Part shown: positions 46,371 to 55,041 of the stretch, one piece after another
Position numbering within the stretch: the first letter of the stretch is position 1
Layout: every line of letters starts with the position of its first letter
From: Thiotrichaceae bacterium UBA4486
GTDB taxonomy: Bacteria; Pseudomonadota; Gammaproteobacteria; Eutrophobiales; Eutrophobiaceae
Direction of reading: 5' to 3'
Assembly (NCBI GenBank): GCA_002389045.1
Contig: DGNS01000010.1
Location: forward strand, 176,351 to 240,350
DNA length: 64,000 bases
Notes under the pieces: generated by a model
Seen by the model: the letters and a program-made list of their open reading frames with translations, nothing else
Told to the model about the DNA's origin: nothing
Databases searched by the model: none
Translations under genes and position numbers: made by a program

Positions 46371-46409
46371 GATAAAAAAGAAAATCCCCCTTCCCGGGCG
46401 GGAAGGGGG
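46371..46409 (-). terminator. Intrinsic terminator of the AcoR-regulon porin
   Basis: On the minus strand a 10-bp G/C-rich stem (46400-46409 with 46386-46395, loop of 4) is followed by ATTTTCTTTTTTAT. This is a textbook rho-independent terminator 45 bp after the porin stop. Confidence 0.9.
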
Positions 46410-46453
46410 TCCAAAATATGGAGATAATGATGAAGTGATTCTAAAGATATGGA

Positions 46454-47698
46454 TTAGAAGCTGACGGAACCTTCCATAATGAAGCCTTCCCACTCACAAT
46501 CCGAGGCGCCGCCGAAGGTGCATCGACCGCCACCGGAGACGCTGCCTTCATTCTGCTGTACGTATTCGGCCTTGATCAGTACACCGTCATCAACCCACCA
46601 GCCGGCGCCGACCTGGATACGATCCAGTTCATCGTCACCCGGTCCGATACCCGTGGTTTCATTGATTGAAACGGTATAACGCGTAGAGACGTAGATGGTT
46701 TCCGTGAGATCAAGACGACCGAATATACCCCAGAAATCCTGCTTGGCATTGACCTGGCTGAAGGTTGTCGGGCTGGCTACGAAAGAACCACCGGCCCAGC
46801 TGAAATCATCCCGCCCTTGTCCGTAGAAACCATGAATGGTCGCCTTGCCACCAAGCGCCTCGGTTTCATACATGGCGTCAATCTGCCAGATATCGGCCTT
46901 GATGGCCGGAATGATACCGGCCTGGGTAACGCGGCCATTCAGTGTCTTGCTGCCGAAGTCGTAGTTATCACCGTCACCGAGTGCAATCAGGGAGCCAAAA
47001 GCACCGCCGTCGCTGAGCACACAGTTGGTCGGGGTGGCGCATACGGTGTCACCGGTGGTCTTGAAGTAACCGGCGCCGATGCCGAAGCCACTGTCAGTGA
47101 CCAGAGAGGAACGCAGGCCGAAATCATAACCACTGCCGTTACTGGCATCGCCGAAGAATGAAGGCTTGGTTATCGTCGCGTTCCAGTCCCAGGTGCCGAG
47201 TGCCACATCGTGGCTACCCAGCAGCCAGACGCCTTCCGCAGCGGTGATCATGTCATTGGAGCCGTTACCGATGAGCGGGTTACCCTGTACAGCGCCACCA
47301 TCAGAGTAACGCAGGAAGTTCATGGTTGTTTCGACGACGTTACCGACGCGAAAGATGATGTCGTTATTGACCTTGTAGTCTACCCAGGCCAGATCCTGGG
47401 TGATCTGGTAGTTTCCGTCGCCCTGGTCGTTGGGTTCTTCGGCCAGTTCCACGAAGAAACTGAAGTCCTCGGTAATTTGCCCGGCAAACCAGAGGCCGAA
47501 ACGAAGACGGGCAAAACCGGAATCGGCCTTGGTATCCAGCGGATTCGCTGCTGAACCTTCAACTTCAATAGGTGATTGCCAATGTTGGGCGAAGTAACCG
47601 CCGGCCTTGACCTTGCCCCCGAACAGATCAACATCCGCATATGCTGGAGATGTTGCAAGTGCAATTGATGCACAGAATAACGTGTGTTTTAGTTTCAT
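46454..47698 (-). CDS. Outer-membrane porin of the alcohol/acetoin regulon
   Basis: This 414-residue protein has a signal peptide (about 1-21, ending PAYAD) and a beta-barrel of alternating strands ending in VSF with the terminal phenylalanine needed for assembly. It resembles proteobacterial porins for small organic solutes, but I cannot name the substrate. A -24/-12 promoter at 47771-47785 and GATACA-type palindromes at about 47961 lie upstream, which places it under AcoR with the PQQ dehydrogenases. It likely admits the alcohol substrate. Confidence 0.87.
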   Translation of the reverse strand: MKLKHTLFCASIALATSPAYADVDLFGGKVKAGGYFAQHWQSPIEVEGSAANPLDTKADSGFARLRFGLWFAGQITEDFSFFVELAEEPNDQGDGNYQITQDLAWVDYKVNNDIIFRVGNVVETTMNFLRYSDGGAVQGNPLIGNGSNDMITAAEGVWLLGSHDVALGTWDWNATITKPSFFGDASNGSGYDFGLRSSLVTDSGFGIGAGYFKTTGDTVCATPTNCVLSDGGAFGSLIALGDGDNYDFGSKTLNGRVTQAGIIPAIKADIWQIDAMYETEALGGKATIHGFYGQGRDDFSWAGGSFVASPTTFSQVNAKQDFWGIFGRLDLTETIYVSTRYTVSINETTGIGPGDDELDRIQVGAGWWVDDGVLIKAEYVQQNEGSVSGGGRCTFGGASDCEWEGFIMEGSVSF

Positions 47699-47770
47699 CT
47701 GGATTTCTCCCCTGGACGATATTATTTAAAAGGATCATCACTGCTTTTTTTGATAAGCAGATTAGTTTTA

Positions 47771-47785
47771 GCAATCGCATTGCCA
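47771..47785 (-). promoter_or_regulatory. Sigma-54 promoter of the porin
   Basis: Read on the minus strand the element is TGGCAATGCGATTGC: GG and GC separated by exactly 10 bp, matching TGGCAC-N5-TTGC at all but one key position. The start of transcription would be near 47759, about 60 bases before the porin ATG. Confidence 0.75.
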
Positions 47786-47960
47786 ACTTTGTTGTAAAAA
47801 CACCTATGTGGTGTAAATACAACGGAAAACTCCAGGTGGAACTTTATAGATTATTGATTGATATACAGATTTATCATGATTGACATCCGGCATTGAAAAA
47901 AAATTATGCCGATAACGTCAGCAAAATGTTATGTGAATGGCCGGAGAAGACATGAAATGA

Positions 47961-47995
47961 GATACAGTTGTAACAAACATGAAACAAGTGTATTG
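47961..47995. promoter_or_regulatory. AcoR-type upstream palindromes of the porin
   Basis: GATACAGTTGTAAC (47961-47974) and the related GAAACAAGTGTATTG (47981-47995) lie about 180 bp upstream of the sigma-54 promoter. The first differs at few positions from the perfect palindrome near the second PQQ gene. Activator sites at this distance are typical of sigma-54 systems. Confidence 0.6.
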
Positions 47996-48088
47996 AACTA
48001 TGTTCAAGGTGGTATACGGGGTTTTGTTTACAGGGGGAAAACTGCCGGGCAAGGGCTGTACAAACCATCCGTTACCCGGCTGATGTTA

Positions 48089-48112
48089 CCCCGGTTCAGC
48101 ACTGAACCGGGG
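48089..48112. terminator. Hairpin after the SHOCT-protein gene
   Basis: An 11-bp perfect stem (CCCCGGTTCAG / CTGAACCGGGG, loop of 2) lies about 42 bp past the end of the minus-strand gene. There is no T-run, so termination may be rho-assisted or the hairpin may protect the 3' end. Confidence 0.5.
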
Positions 48113-48153
48113 GATGACGATTATTATACGGGCAGTTTGAATATCACCATCGA

Positions 48154-49167
48154 TCAGAGATCTTTCAGAATATCGTTCATTTTCTTCTGGTAGATTTCTT
48201 CGGTGATCATGCCTTTTTCATAGAGAGATTTCAGTTCGCTCAGTCGCTCTTCAATAGTACGGCTTTCCACGTTGGCCGGTGAGGTTTTCCTGACCGGTTC
48301 GACTGCTGCGCCTTTCTCGTCTGCCTGGATCATTTGCTCCAGCCTTTCGACTTTCTGCTTGAGTTGTTCCTGTTCACTGTCTATCTGCCGGGTCTGTTCC
48401 TGCAAGCCGGTAGTCTCTTCAATGATGTTTTCCTTCTTTTGCAGGGTTTCCCTGGTATTGGCAATGTCATTCCTGATGGTATCCACATTCATTACCAGCC
48501 AGTCGCTGCGAAATTTTCTGTTAACAGGCTTGATGAAATGCGAATGGTCTGTTGCAAAAGCATGGTCCAGGCTGGATTCACGTTTGCGGGAACCTGTATC
48601 AAGGCGGAATTTCTTGAGTTTCAGATAATCGATTTTCTCCGCCACATCGGAAGGTCCGCCGCGTTTACGGTATTGCTGCTCGATATCCACGCGGAGCTTG
48701 CCGATGATCAGGTTCAACTGGCCCTTGCTGTAGAAAAAACGCCCGGCAGTGGATAGCAGCGATTTCCCGTATTTTATTTCACGGCTAGAGCTGACAGTGA
48801 ACGTTACATCCTGGTTCGGGGAAGCCTTCGCCAGCGCCTGGGTGAGCGGTTTACTCAGATCAGACAATTCTTTCCTGTTAAACAGGTTGGTGTCTGGCAG
48901 CTCCGCTTCCTCGGAACCGGAACTCAAAAAATCCAGGTCAAACCAGCTGTCATCTGCCTCTTGCAGTTTAATGGTCGCGAGTATGTCGAACATTTCCTGG
49001 GGTTGAAACTCGACCGGATGATCATTGGCTTCGGCACCGGATTCGGACGGCACGAGCGCAACGTAATTAAAACCGCTTTGCCACACATAGTCTTCATCAT
49101 CCGCCATGGTCGCAAGCGGCATCAGCCACAGCGCCGCAAGACAGGCAGTCAGGGATAAATTTTTCAT
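48154..49167 (-). CDS. Secreted coiled-coil protein with C-terminal SHOCT domain
   Basis: From ATG 49167 the protein has 337 residues: a signal peptide (about 1-22), a beta-rich central part, a charged coiled coil (QTRQIDSEQEQLKQKVERLE), and a C-terminal SHOCT motif (EERLSELKSLYEKGMITEEIY). SHOCT domains help proteins oligomerise or bind other macromolecules. It follows the cytochrome c and PQQ dehydrogenase genes with 80 bp spacing, so it is probably part of that regulated operon. No enzymatic motif is visible. Possibly an assembly factor. Confidence 0.7.
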   Translation of the reverse strand: MKNLSLTACLAALWLMPLATMADDEDYVWQSGFNYVALVPSESGAEANDHPVEFQPQEMFDILATIKLQEADDSWFDLDFLSSGSEEAELPDTNLFNRKELSDLSKPLTQALAKASPNQDVTFTVSSSREIKYGKSLLSTAGRFFYSKGQLNLIIGKLRVDIEQQYRKRGGPSDVAEKIDYLKLKKFRLDTGSRKRESSLDHAFATDHSHFIKPVNRKFRSDWLVMNVDTIRNDIANTRETLQKKENIIEETTGLQEQTRQIDSEQEQLKQKVERLEQMIQADEKGAAVEPVRKTSPANVESRTIEERLSELKSLYEKGMITEEIYQKKMNDILKDL

Positions 49168-49247
49168 CGGATTGATTTTTCTTATAGTCATGATATATCT
49201 CTGTGTGGCTTGTTAATTTTACTGCATTAATGGCCGGGACAGATTAC

Positions 49248-49724
49248 TCATTCAGCCTGCGCCTTTTTTTCGGCCTCATCCCGTAAATAGGCAATTACCT
49301 GCCACATTTCCTCTACAGACATGTAGGATTCAAATGACCCCATAATGGTATCGGGTCTGCCATATTTAATGATCGAAAGAAAAAATTCGTTATCGTTAAC
49401 ACCCCCGGGCGCGAATCCTCCGCTTACCAGGGTCGGTGCCCTTGCTCCAACACCTCCCGGCCCATGGCAAAAAAGACAGGTATTGCCATAAAGAGCATGT
49501 CCGGCTTCGATGGATTCAGGATTTCCGATATGTTTGTTTTCCATGCATGAAAAATCCGCATCGTCACATTCGGCACCGCTGATCGCCGCCGTGTCCGTGG
49601 AATTTTCTGCTACCACTACCTTTTCTTCCTGTTCTGCTGCCTCAACTCCGAATGCCGCGGTCTTGCCCGCGAACTGTAATCCGTAAAACACGGTGAGAAT
49701 TATACATAACCAGCGATACTTCAT
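49248..49724 (-). CDS. Cytochrome c partner of PQQ dehydrogenase 1
   Basis: From ATG 49724 the protein has 158 residues with a signal peptide, a variable acidic stretch, and a cytochrome c domain. The haem site is CLFCH, with a Met ligand candidate in SFESYMSVEEMW. It lies 108 bp downstream of the PQQ alcohol dehydrogenase on the same strand. Such cytochromes accept electrons from the quinoprotein in the periplasm and pass them to an oxidase. The frame extends to 49769, but ATG 49724 gives the natural signal peptide. Confidence 0.88.
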   Translation of the reverse strand: MKYRWLCIILTVFYGLQFAGKTAAFGVEAAEQEEKVVVAENSTDTAAISGAECDDADFSCMENKHIGNPESIEAGHALYGNTCLFCHGPGGVGARAPTLVSGGFAPGGVNDNEFFLSIIKYGRPDTIMGSFESYMSVEEMWQVIAYLRDEAEKKAQAE

Positions 49725-49832
49725 ATATGTCTCCTGTAAATAATCCACTGTTCTGTTCTGACTAAACATAAAGGGGGGAGTTTCCGTAAACTCCCCCGCA
49801 TTATGTTTTTATAACACCTTCAGTGTTACAGC

Positions 49833-51542
49833 CTATTTTTTGTGCAGGGCAAACACGTAGAGTCCGCCGCCCTTGTTGTTGTTCTTGAAGAACTCGCCGT
49901 AAACCAGCGGCCACAGGCTGCCACCGCCCGGTCCCACAAGAATGGCGACATACTGGGTATCGCCGACCATGTAGGTGGTCGGGTTACTGTGTACGCCGCT
50001 GCCGACGTTGTATTCCCACAGTGTCTGGCCGGATTCATCATCCATGGCACGGAAGAAGCCTTCCGCATCCCCGTTGAAGACCAGACCACCGCCGGTAGCG
50101 AGCATTCCGCCGGTACCCGGCGTATTCTGGGAACGCATCCAGATGAGTTCACCCGAAGTGCCGTCAAACGCCTTCACGTAGCCGCCACCGGGATGTAAAC
50201 GGATGACGCTGGTTCCAAGCCACCACTGGCCGGGCTTGAATTCCTGCTCCTTTGCCGCGATATCCATGGCCATGTCAATGCCGGGGACATAAATGTAACC
50301 GGTGCGCTTGCTATATGCTGCCGGATGCCATTCCTTGCCGCCACCAAGCGTGGGCGCAATATCAATGGTTTCGACGCCGCGTGTAGGACGTTTGTCAGGA
50401 TTGACTTCCGGTCTGCAGTTCTTGTCAAAAGATTTCACCCAGTTGACACGCTGCATGGCGGTAACCCAGTTACATTTGAAGGTTTTACGATCAATGCTGT
50501 AGAGATGACCGTTACGATCGGCATGCAACCAGACCTTGCGGCCTTTCTTGTCTGTGATCAGGATAGCCTCGTTGGTGCCATCATAATCCCATGTATCATG
50601 CGGCGTATACTGGAAATGACCCTTGATTTCACCGTTTGCCGGATCAATGGCGATGGTCGAGCCGGTATAGAGATTGTCACCTTCGCGGACGCTGCCGTCA
50701 AAATCGGGAACGGGATTGCCGACGCCGTAGAGAATGTAGCCGGTTTCCTTGTCGAAGGAAGGCGGCAGCCACGGCGTACCTCCGGCCAGTTTCCAGGATT
50801 CACCGGCCCAGGTCTTTGCGATCTGCTCTTCACCGGTCATCGGCACGGTATGTGTTTTCCAGATGATTTCACCGTTGTCAGGGTTCAATGCCCAGATGGT
50901 GCCGGGATTGGCGCCGAGATCGCCGCCGGAGTTACCAATGACAACCATGCCATTGATCACCATGGGCATGGAAGTGAGGATCTCGCCGGTTTTGTAATCA
51001 CCGAGTTTCTTTTCCCAGAGTATTTCACCGCTATCATGACTGAATGCAACCATATGGGTATCCAGCGTAGCCATGAAAACCTTGTCTTTGTAAAGTGCTA
51101 CACCCCTGTTGACGGAACCACAGCACAACTTTGGCCCGAGGTCGCCGGGCAGTGACCGTTCGTATTTCCAGAGAATATCTCCGGATTTGCCATCAAGAAC
51201 AAAAAGCTTGTTATGACTCGAGGTCACATAGAGGCGGCCGTGAACGGCCATGACCTGGCTGTCCTGGGCGCCGATGACGCCAAATGAAAGATTCCATTTC
51301 GGAACCAGGTCACTGATATTCTCCTGGTTGATCTGCGTTAAGGGCGAGTAGCGGGTGCTCTCGTAATCGCGCCCGTAGTGCACCCAGTTATTCGGGTCTT
51401 TGTCCGCATTGAGTAACATGTCATCTGTTACCATATGTCCGATATGACTGCCTGCCAGTTCGTCAACACCGAGCCCGAAGGACTGTGTTGATACAAGGAA
51501 CTGCAGACAGATGATTGATAGTATTTTTATGAATTTACCTGG
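49833..51542 (-). CDS. PQQ-dependent alcohol dehydrogenase 1, predicted lanthanide-dependent
   Basis: From ATG 51542 the protein has 569 residues: a signal peptide to about residue 22 and an eight-bladed quinoprotein propeller. It has the vicinal cysteine pair C140-C141 (ring over PQQ) and W-D319-Y-D321-G. The aspartate two residues after the catalytic one marks lanthanide-using enzymes such as XoxF and PedH. The usual metal-ligand Glu motif GGE reads GGD here. It oxidises alcohols in the periplasm with cytochrome c as acceptor. Substrate may be a diol or short alcohol. It has its own sigma-54 promoter. Confidence 0.92.
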   Translation of the reverse strand, partial: PGKFIKILSIICLQFLVSTQSFGLGVDELAGSHIGHMVTDDMLLNADKDPNNWVHYGRDYESTRYSPLTQINQENISDLVPKWNLSFGVIGAQDSQVMAVHGRLYVTSSHNKLFVLDGKSGDILWKYERSLPGDLGPKLCCGSVNRGVALYKDKVFMATLDTHMVAFSHDSGEILWEKKLGDYKTGEILTSMPMVINGMVVIGNSGGDLGANPGTIWALNPDNGEIIWKTHTVPMTGEEQIAKTWAGESWKLAGGTPWLPPSFDKETGYILYGVGNPVPDFDGSVREGDNLYTGSTIAIDPANGEIKGHFQYTPHDTWDYDGTNEAILITDKKGRKVWLHADRNGHLYSIDRKTFKCNWVTAMQRVNWVKSFDKNCRPEVNPDKRPTRGVETIDIAPTLGGGKEWHPAAYSKRTGYIYVPGIDMAMDIAAKEQEFKPGQWWLGTSVIRLHPGGGYVKAFDGTSGELIWMRSQNTPGTGGMLATGGGLVFNGDAEGFFRAMDDESGQTLWEYNVGSGVHSNPTTYMVGDTQYVAILVGPGGGSLWPLVYGEFFKNNNKGGGLYVFALHKK

Positions 51543-51655
51543 CATCTTGACTCCCCTCATGAATGAATTAATCAGCCTCACACTAACCGTCATACCGGTA
51601 AGTGGTTCTGTTAAACATGGAAACTGACCTGATAAAATTCAGGCAGTTAATCATT

Positions 51656-51671
51656 AGCATACTTTGTACCA
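51656..51671 (-). promoter_or_regulatory. Sigma-54 promoter of PQQ dehydrogenase 1
   Basis: On the minus strand TGGTACAAAGTATGCT keeps the GG-N10-GC spacing. It matches TGGCAC-N5-TTGCT at most positions. Transcription would start near 51644, about 100 bases before the ATG at 51542. Confidence 0.6.
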
Positions 51672-51810
51672 TTCACACCCGGGTATGAAGCGCCGGCTTA
51701 CCTGTTAAAACGGCAGGACCTAAGCTGCTGAATTTACGATGGTATCAACCTTGAATACAAAAATGATTCGCTTATAAGCCCGGTTTGCAGCAACTGGCAT
51801 TCATGCAATG

Positions 51811-51840
51811 TGTAACAGGGTACTGCTACACATGTATCAC
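51811..51840. promoter_or_regulatory. AcoR-type upstream sites of PQQ dehydrogenase 1
   Basis: GCTACACATGTATCAC (about 51825-51840) fits the palindrome pattern GATACA-N2-TGTATC, and TGTAAC at 51811-51816 may be a second half-site. They lie about 160 bp upstream of the -24/-12 element and end 13 bp from the group II intron boundary. Confidence 0.55.
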
Positions 51841-51852
51841 ACCGGAAACAGG

Positions 51853-53730
51853 ATCGAGTAGGAGGGGGAGTTACCTCCCCCGTCCTCTCACACCACCGGA
51901 CGTGCGGTTCCGCATCCGGCGGTTCATGTAAGACACTGGAGTCGTCGCGTTGTATCAAGCAGCGACACCAACCCCAGACGATCAAAGAAGGACTTCCGGA
52001 AGGCTGCGTTCATGTGGCTCGCACCACTGTTCCACCACGGCCCTCGTTGGTTGAAGGCCGAGCGGAATGCCCGTTCCTCCGCCAGTCCCGCCCGCATCAG
52101 GTTTCGGGCGCGAGTATAGGGGCGCTTCCACTGCCGCCACAGGATGCAGCGCAGCTTGCGCCTGAGCCAGCCGTCGACCTCTTCCAGCGCCCGTTTGGTT
52201 TCGGTCAGCCTGAAGTAGGCCGCCCAGCCGCGCAGAACCGGATTCAAATCGGCGATGGTGTGGCTCAGACTTCGTCCCCTCGCCCCTTTGAGCACTTCGC
52301 GGATTTTGTCTTCCAGCCGTTTCAGGCTGTCCGGCGCGATCCGCAGCTTCGGGGCCTTGTGCCCAGTCAGGCTGTAGCCCAGAAACTTCCTCTTCCACGG
52401 CGGCGCGACCGCGCTCTTGGCCTCGTTGACCCTGAGCTTGAGCCGCTCCGCCAGGAACCGGGTAATACTTGCCAAGACCCGCTCGCCCGCCGCCTGACTT
52501 CCGACATAGATGTTGCAGTCGTCCGCGTAGCGGCAGAAGGCGTGCCCCCGGCGCTCCAGTTCCCGGTCCAGTTCCGTCAGCAGAATGTTCGACAGCAGCG
52601 GACTCAAGGGGCCGCCTTGCGGCGTGCCCTCCGTCCTCGGCGACACGACGCCGTCCGCCATCATCCCCGCCTCAAGGTACCGGCGGATGAGTCTCAGTAC
52701 CCGCCCGTCGCCGACCTTCCCGGCTACCTTGCCCATCAGGATGTCGTGGTTGACCCGATCGAAAAATTTCTCCAGGTCCATATCCACCACTACACGCCGG
52801 CCTTCGGCGACATACTGCCGCGCCGCCTTGACCGCTTGATGGGCGGACCGATCCGGTCGGAAGCCGTAGCTCGATGCGGAAAAATCCGCCTCGAAAATCG
52901 GTGAGAGCACCTGATGCAACGCTTGCTGGATCAGGCGATCCGTCAGCGTTGGAATGCCGAGTGTCCTCACCCCGCCTTGCGGCTTGGGGATATCCACCCG
53001 GCGCACCGCTTGCGGGATGTACGTCCCCGCCAGCAGCTTGGCCTTGATCGTCGGCCAGTGTTGCTTCAAGTGATCCTTGAACCCGGCCACACCGATGCCA
53101 TCGACACCGGCCGCGCCCTTGTTCCGGACCACTCGTTGATACGCCAGCATCAGGTTGCCGCGTTCGCACACGGCCTCCATCAGCCCGCTCGACTCCGCTT
53201 TCGTCCGCGGCTCAGTCGCCGCTTCCACCTCAGCACGCACTGCGGCCCTTCCCGGATACTGTCCGGGTCCTTCCACTTGCGCCCCGTCTTGCCAACGGGC
53301 TTCCGCTTTCTCTGGTTTCATCGAGAGTTGACCGCCTACTCGCGTTCTTCCACGTTCGGCCCTTCAGTCCGTACCGGCACCTACTATGGCCTCTGCTGAC
53401 TTCCTCACCCGCATCCCGACACCTCGCGGTGCCGGTAGCACCAGGGCACGAATGAGGATCTCCCCGGGTATTGCGCACCCACCTTCACGCTTATGCCTGT
53501 CGGATCTACGCCACAGCATTCCGTGCAAGTTTCGGGCTTTGACGATATTGGCCGCCTTACCCCACTGTGACGCCTCGCATCCGCTTCCTGTTCGTCAGGC
53601 CAGCGCTTTGCCTTCGGCTTCCTCCAGATCCGCAGTTACCCGCGACACCCTTGCCGTTCGGCTAACTCTTCCCCTTGCCGGGCGAGTAGAGGACTTTCAC
53701 CCCCGAGTGGATGCGCCCTGCCGGGCGCAC
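51853..53730 (-). mobile_element. Group IIC intron with maturase gene
   Basis: The element is about 1878 nt. On the minus strand it begins GTGCGCCCGGCAGGGCGCAT (from 53730), followed by domain I-type sequence, the maturase gene and a domain V hairpin at 51891-51925. It ends CCTACTCGAT at 51853. Domain V has the 34-nt form with loop and GAACCG start. The 5' end directly follows the T-run of an intrinsic terminator, the hallmark of class C target choice. All pieces are present, so it may be active. Confidence 0.92.
51924..53321 (-). CDS. ltrA: Group II intron reverse transcriptase/maturase
   Basis: The 465-residue intron-encoded protein has reverse transcriptase blocks including GIPTLTDRLIQQAL, SYGFRPDRSAHQA, GTPQGGPLSPLLSN and the catalytic FCRYADD. 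A maturase domain with the PVLRGWAAYFR region follows. No C-terminal endonuclease (HNH) is present, as expected of class C. The stop codon lies at the start of domain V. The enzyme helps splicing and mobility into terminator-like sites. No frameshift is seen. Confidence 0.94.
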   Translation of the reverse strand: MKPEKAEARWQDGAQVEGPGQYPGRAAVRAEVEAATEPRTKAESSGLMEAVCERGNLMLAYQRVVRNKGAAGVDGIGVAGFKDHLKQHWPTIKAKLLAGTYIPQAVRRVDIPKPQGGVRTLGIPTLTDRLIQQALHQVLSPIFEADFSASSYGFRPDRSAHQAVKAARQYVAEGRRVVVDMDLEKFFDRVNHDILMGKVAGKVGDGRVLRLIRRYLEAGMMADGVVSPRTEGTPQGGPLSPLLSNILLTELDRELERRGHAFCRYADDCNIYVGSQAAGERVLASITRFLAERLKLRVNEAKSAVAPPWKRKFLGYSLTGHKAPKLRIAPDSLKRLEDKIREVLKGARGRSLSHTIADLNPVLRGWAAYFRLTETKRALEEVDGWLRRKLRCILWRQWKRPYTRARNLMRAGLAEERAFRSAFNQRGPWWNSGASHMNAAFRKSFFDRLGLVSLLDTTRRLQCLT

Positions 53731-53761
53731 CAAAAAAAACCCGCATGTGAGAATGCGGGTT
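53731..53761 (-). terminator. Intrinsic terminator of the aco operon and intron target
   Basis: The 9-bp stem AACCCGCAT/ATGCGGGTT with loop TCTCAC is followed by a run of eight T on the minus strand, after which the intron begins one base later. It ends the aco operon about 110 bases past the acoC stop. No further gene is visible in 53762-53871. Confidence 0.9.
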
Positions 53762-53871
53762 GAATAATCCCGGAAGGGATTGACTGGAGAGTAATGGTCA
53801 ATTTAGAGGAGGAGGTCTTCTGTACTTTCTACATTCAGGATCTCCAACCATTTGTCTCCGGATTTTGCTGA

Positions 53872-55008
53872 CTACCTGGTCAACAGATTATCGATCAGGA
53901 ACTGGTTAACCTTATTGGCCGCTTCCATCTGTACCATGTGGCCGGAACTCTCAATGACCAGTTTGCTCACGCTGTCCGGCAACCGTTCGGTATGAGATGC
54001 CGGAATAATGTGGTCATCCATGCCCCAGACGACACAGATCCTGCAGGCAAGCGTATCCAGTGAGTCGAGGAACTGCCGGCCCTGTTTGCCACTGTCATCA
54101 AGTAACTGCCTCGACACAGCATTCAGGGCGTCACTGACCCCGTCCAGCCGCTTGTACTGCAGCATATTGTTGATCAATTGCCGGTTTACCAGTGACTTGT
54201 CCGCAAATAACAGTTCCAGCCAGGGCTTGATCTGTTTCCTGCTGGTGCTTTCCATAAAGCCCTGGATGTACTCATTGTTGATTTCATCACCCAGACCTGC
54301 CGATGCGATCAGACCCAGGCCGAGGACATTATCCGGATACTTGCTGGCAAAACACAGTGATATGGCGCCGCCCATGGAATGACCGACCAGGTAAGCTTTT
54401 TCGATATCAAGAGCCTGCAGAAACGCATGAATTGTGTCGGCAAAAAATTCGAGGTTGGCATCTCCGACCACTTTCGATGACTGTCCATGCCCCGGCAAAT
54501 CCAGCGCAATGACCCGCATACCGGTTTTTTCCACCAGTTCATCATGATTGAACAACCAGTTGTCCAGATCGCCGCCATAACCGTGCACAAGCAACAATAC
54601 CCTGTCGCCGTCGCCCTTGGAGAGATAGCGAATATTCAAGCTATTGACTTCAATCGTTTGCGCCTGGATCCCCTCATCCTCATCACCGGATTCCTCGGGA
54701 ACGAACTCGGACTGGAATTTCTCGATGTAGGCGTTGACTTCATCATCAGAAACGCTCTCATCGGCCACTACCGCCAGTAGGGCACCCACCGGATAGACCG
54801 TGTCATTTTCAGCAACGATCTTTCTCAGCGTACCCGCCATGGAAGCTTCGACAGCACTGGCGATTTTCTCGGTCTCAACCTCGGCCAGCTCATCACCCCG
54901 GCTGAACTGACTGCCTTCTTCAACCAGCCAGTTGATGAGTTTGCCTTCTTTCATCGATAGGCCCCATTTGGGCATGGTCAACGGCGTTATAGTATTTTCA
55001 GACATCAA
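53872..55008 (-). CDS. acoC: Acetoin dehydrogenase E2 (lipoyl domain plus alpha/beta hydrolase)
   Basis: This 378-residue protein has an N-terminal lipoyl domain with lysine K48 in VETEKIAS. After a short acidic linker comes an alpha/beta-hydrolase-type domain with GHS211MGG and later VVWGMDDHII and a SSGH histidine. The hydrolase-type fold replaces the usual 2-oxoacid acyltransferase domain in AcoC proteins. It receives the acetyl group from acetoin cleavage and gives acetyl-CoA. It lies 33 bp after acoB. No E3 gene is present in the window, so a general dihydrolipoamide dehydrogenase is presumably used. Confidence 0.92.
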   Translation of the reverse strand: MMSENTITPLTMPKWGLSMKEGKLINWLVEEGSQFSRGDELAEVETEKIASAVEASMAGTLRKIVAENDTVYPVGALLAVVADESVSDDEVNAYIEKFQSEFVPEESGDEDEGIQAQTIEVNSLNIRYLSKGDGDRVLLLVHGYGGDLDNWLFNHDELVEKTGMRVIALDLPGHGQSSKVVGDANLEFFADTIHAFLQALDIEKAYLVGHSMGGAISLCFASKYPDNVLGLGLIASAGLGDEINNEYIQGFMESTSRKQIKPWLELLFADKSLVNRQLINNMLQYKRLDGVSDALNAVSRQLLDDSGKQGRQFLDSLDTLACRICVVWGMDDHIIPASHTERLPDSVSKLVIESSGHMVQMEAANKVNQFLIDNLLTR

Positions 55009-55041
55009 GATTCCTCATTGGTGTATTTTTTGATCAAAAGC

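Noticed and set aside
51542..51555. GG-N10-GC element immediately at the start of PQQ dehydrogenase 1
   Set aside because: It overlaps the start codon and has poor flanking consensus, so it cannot serve as the promoter.
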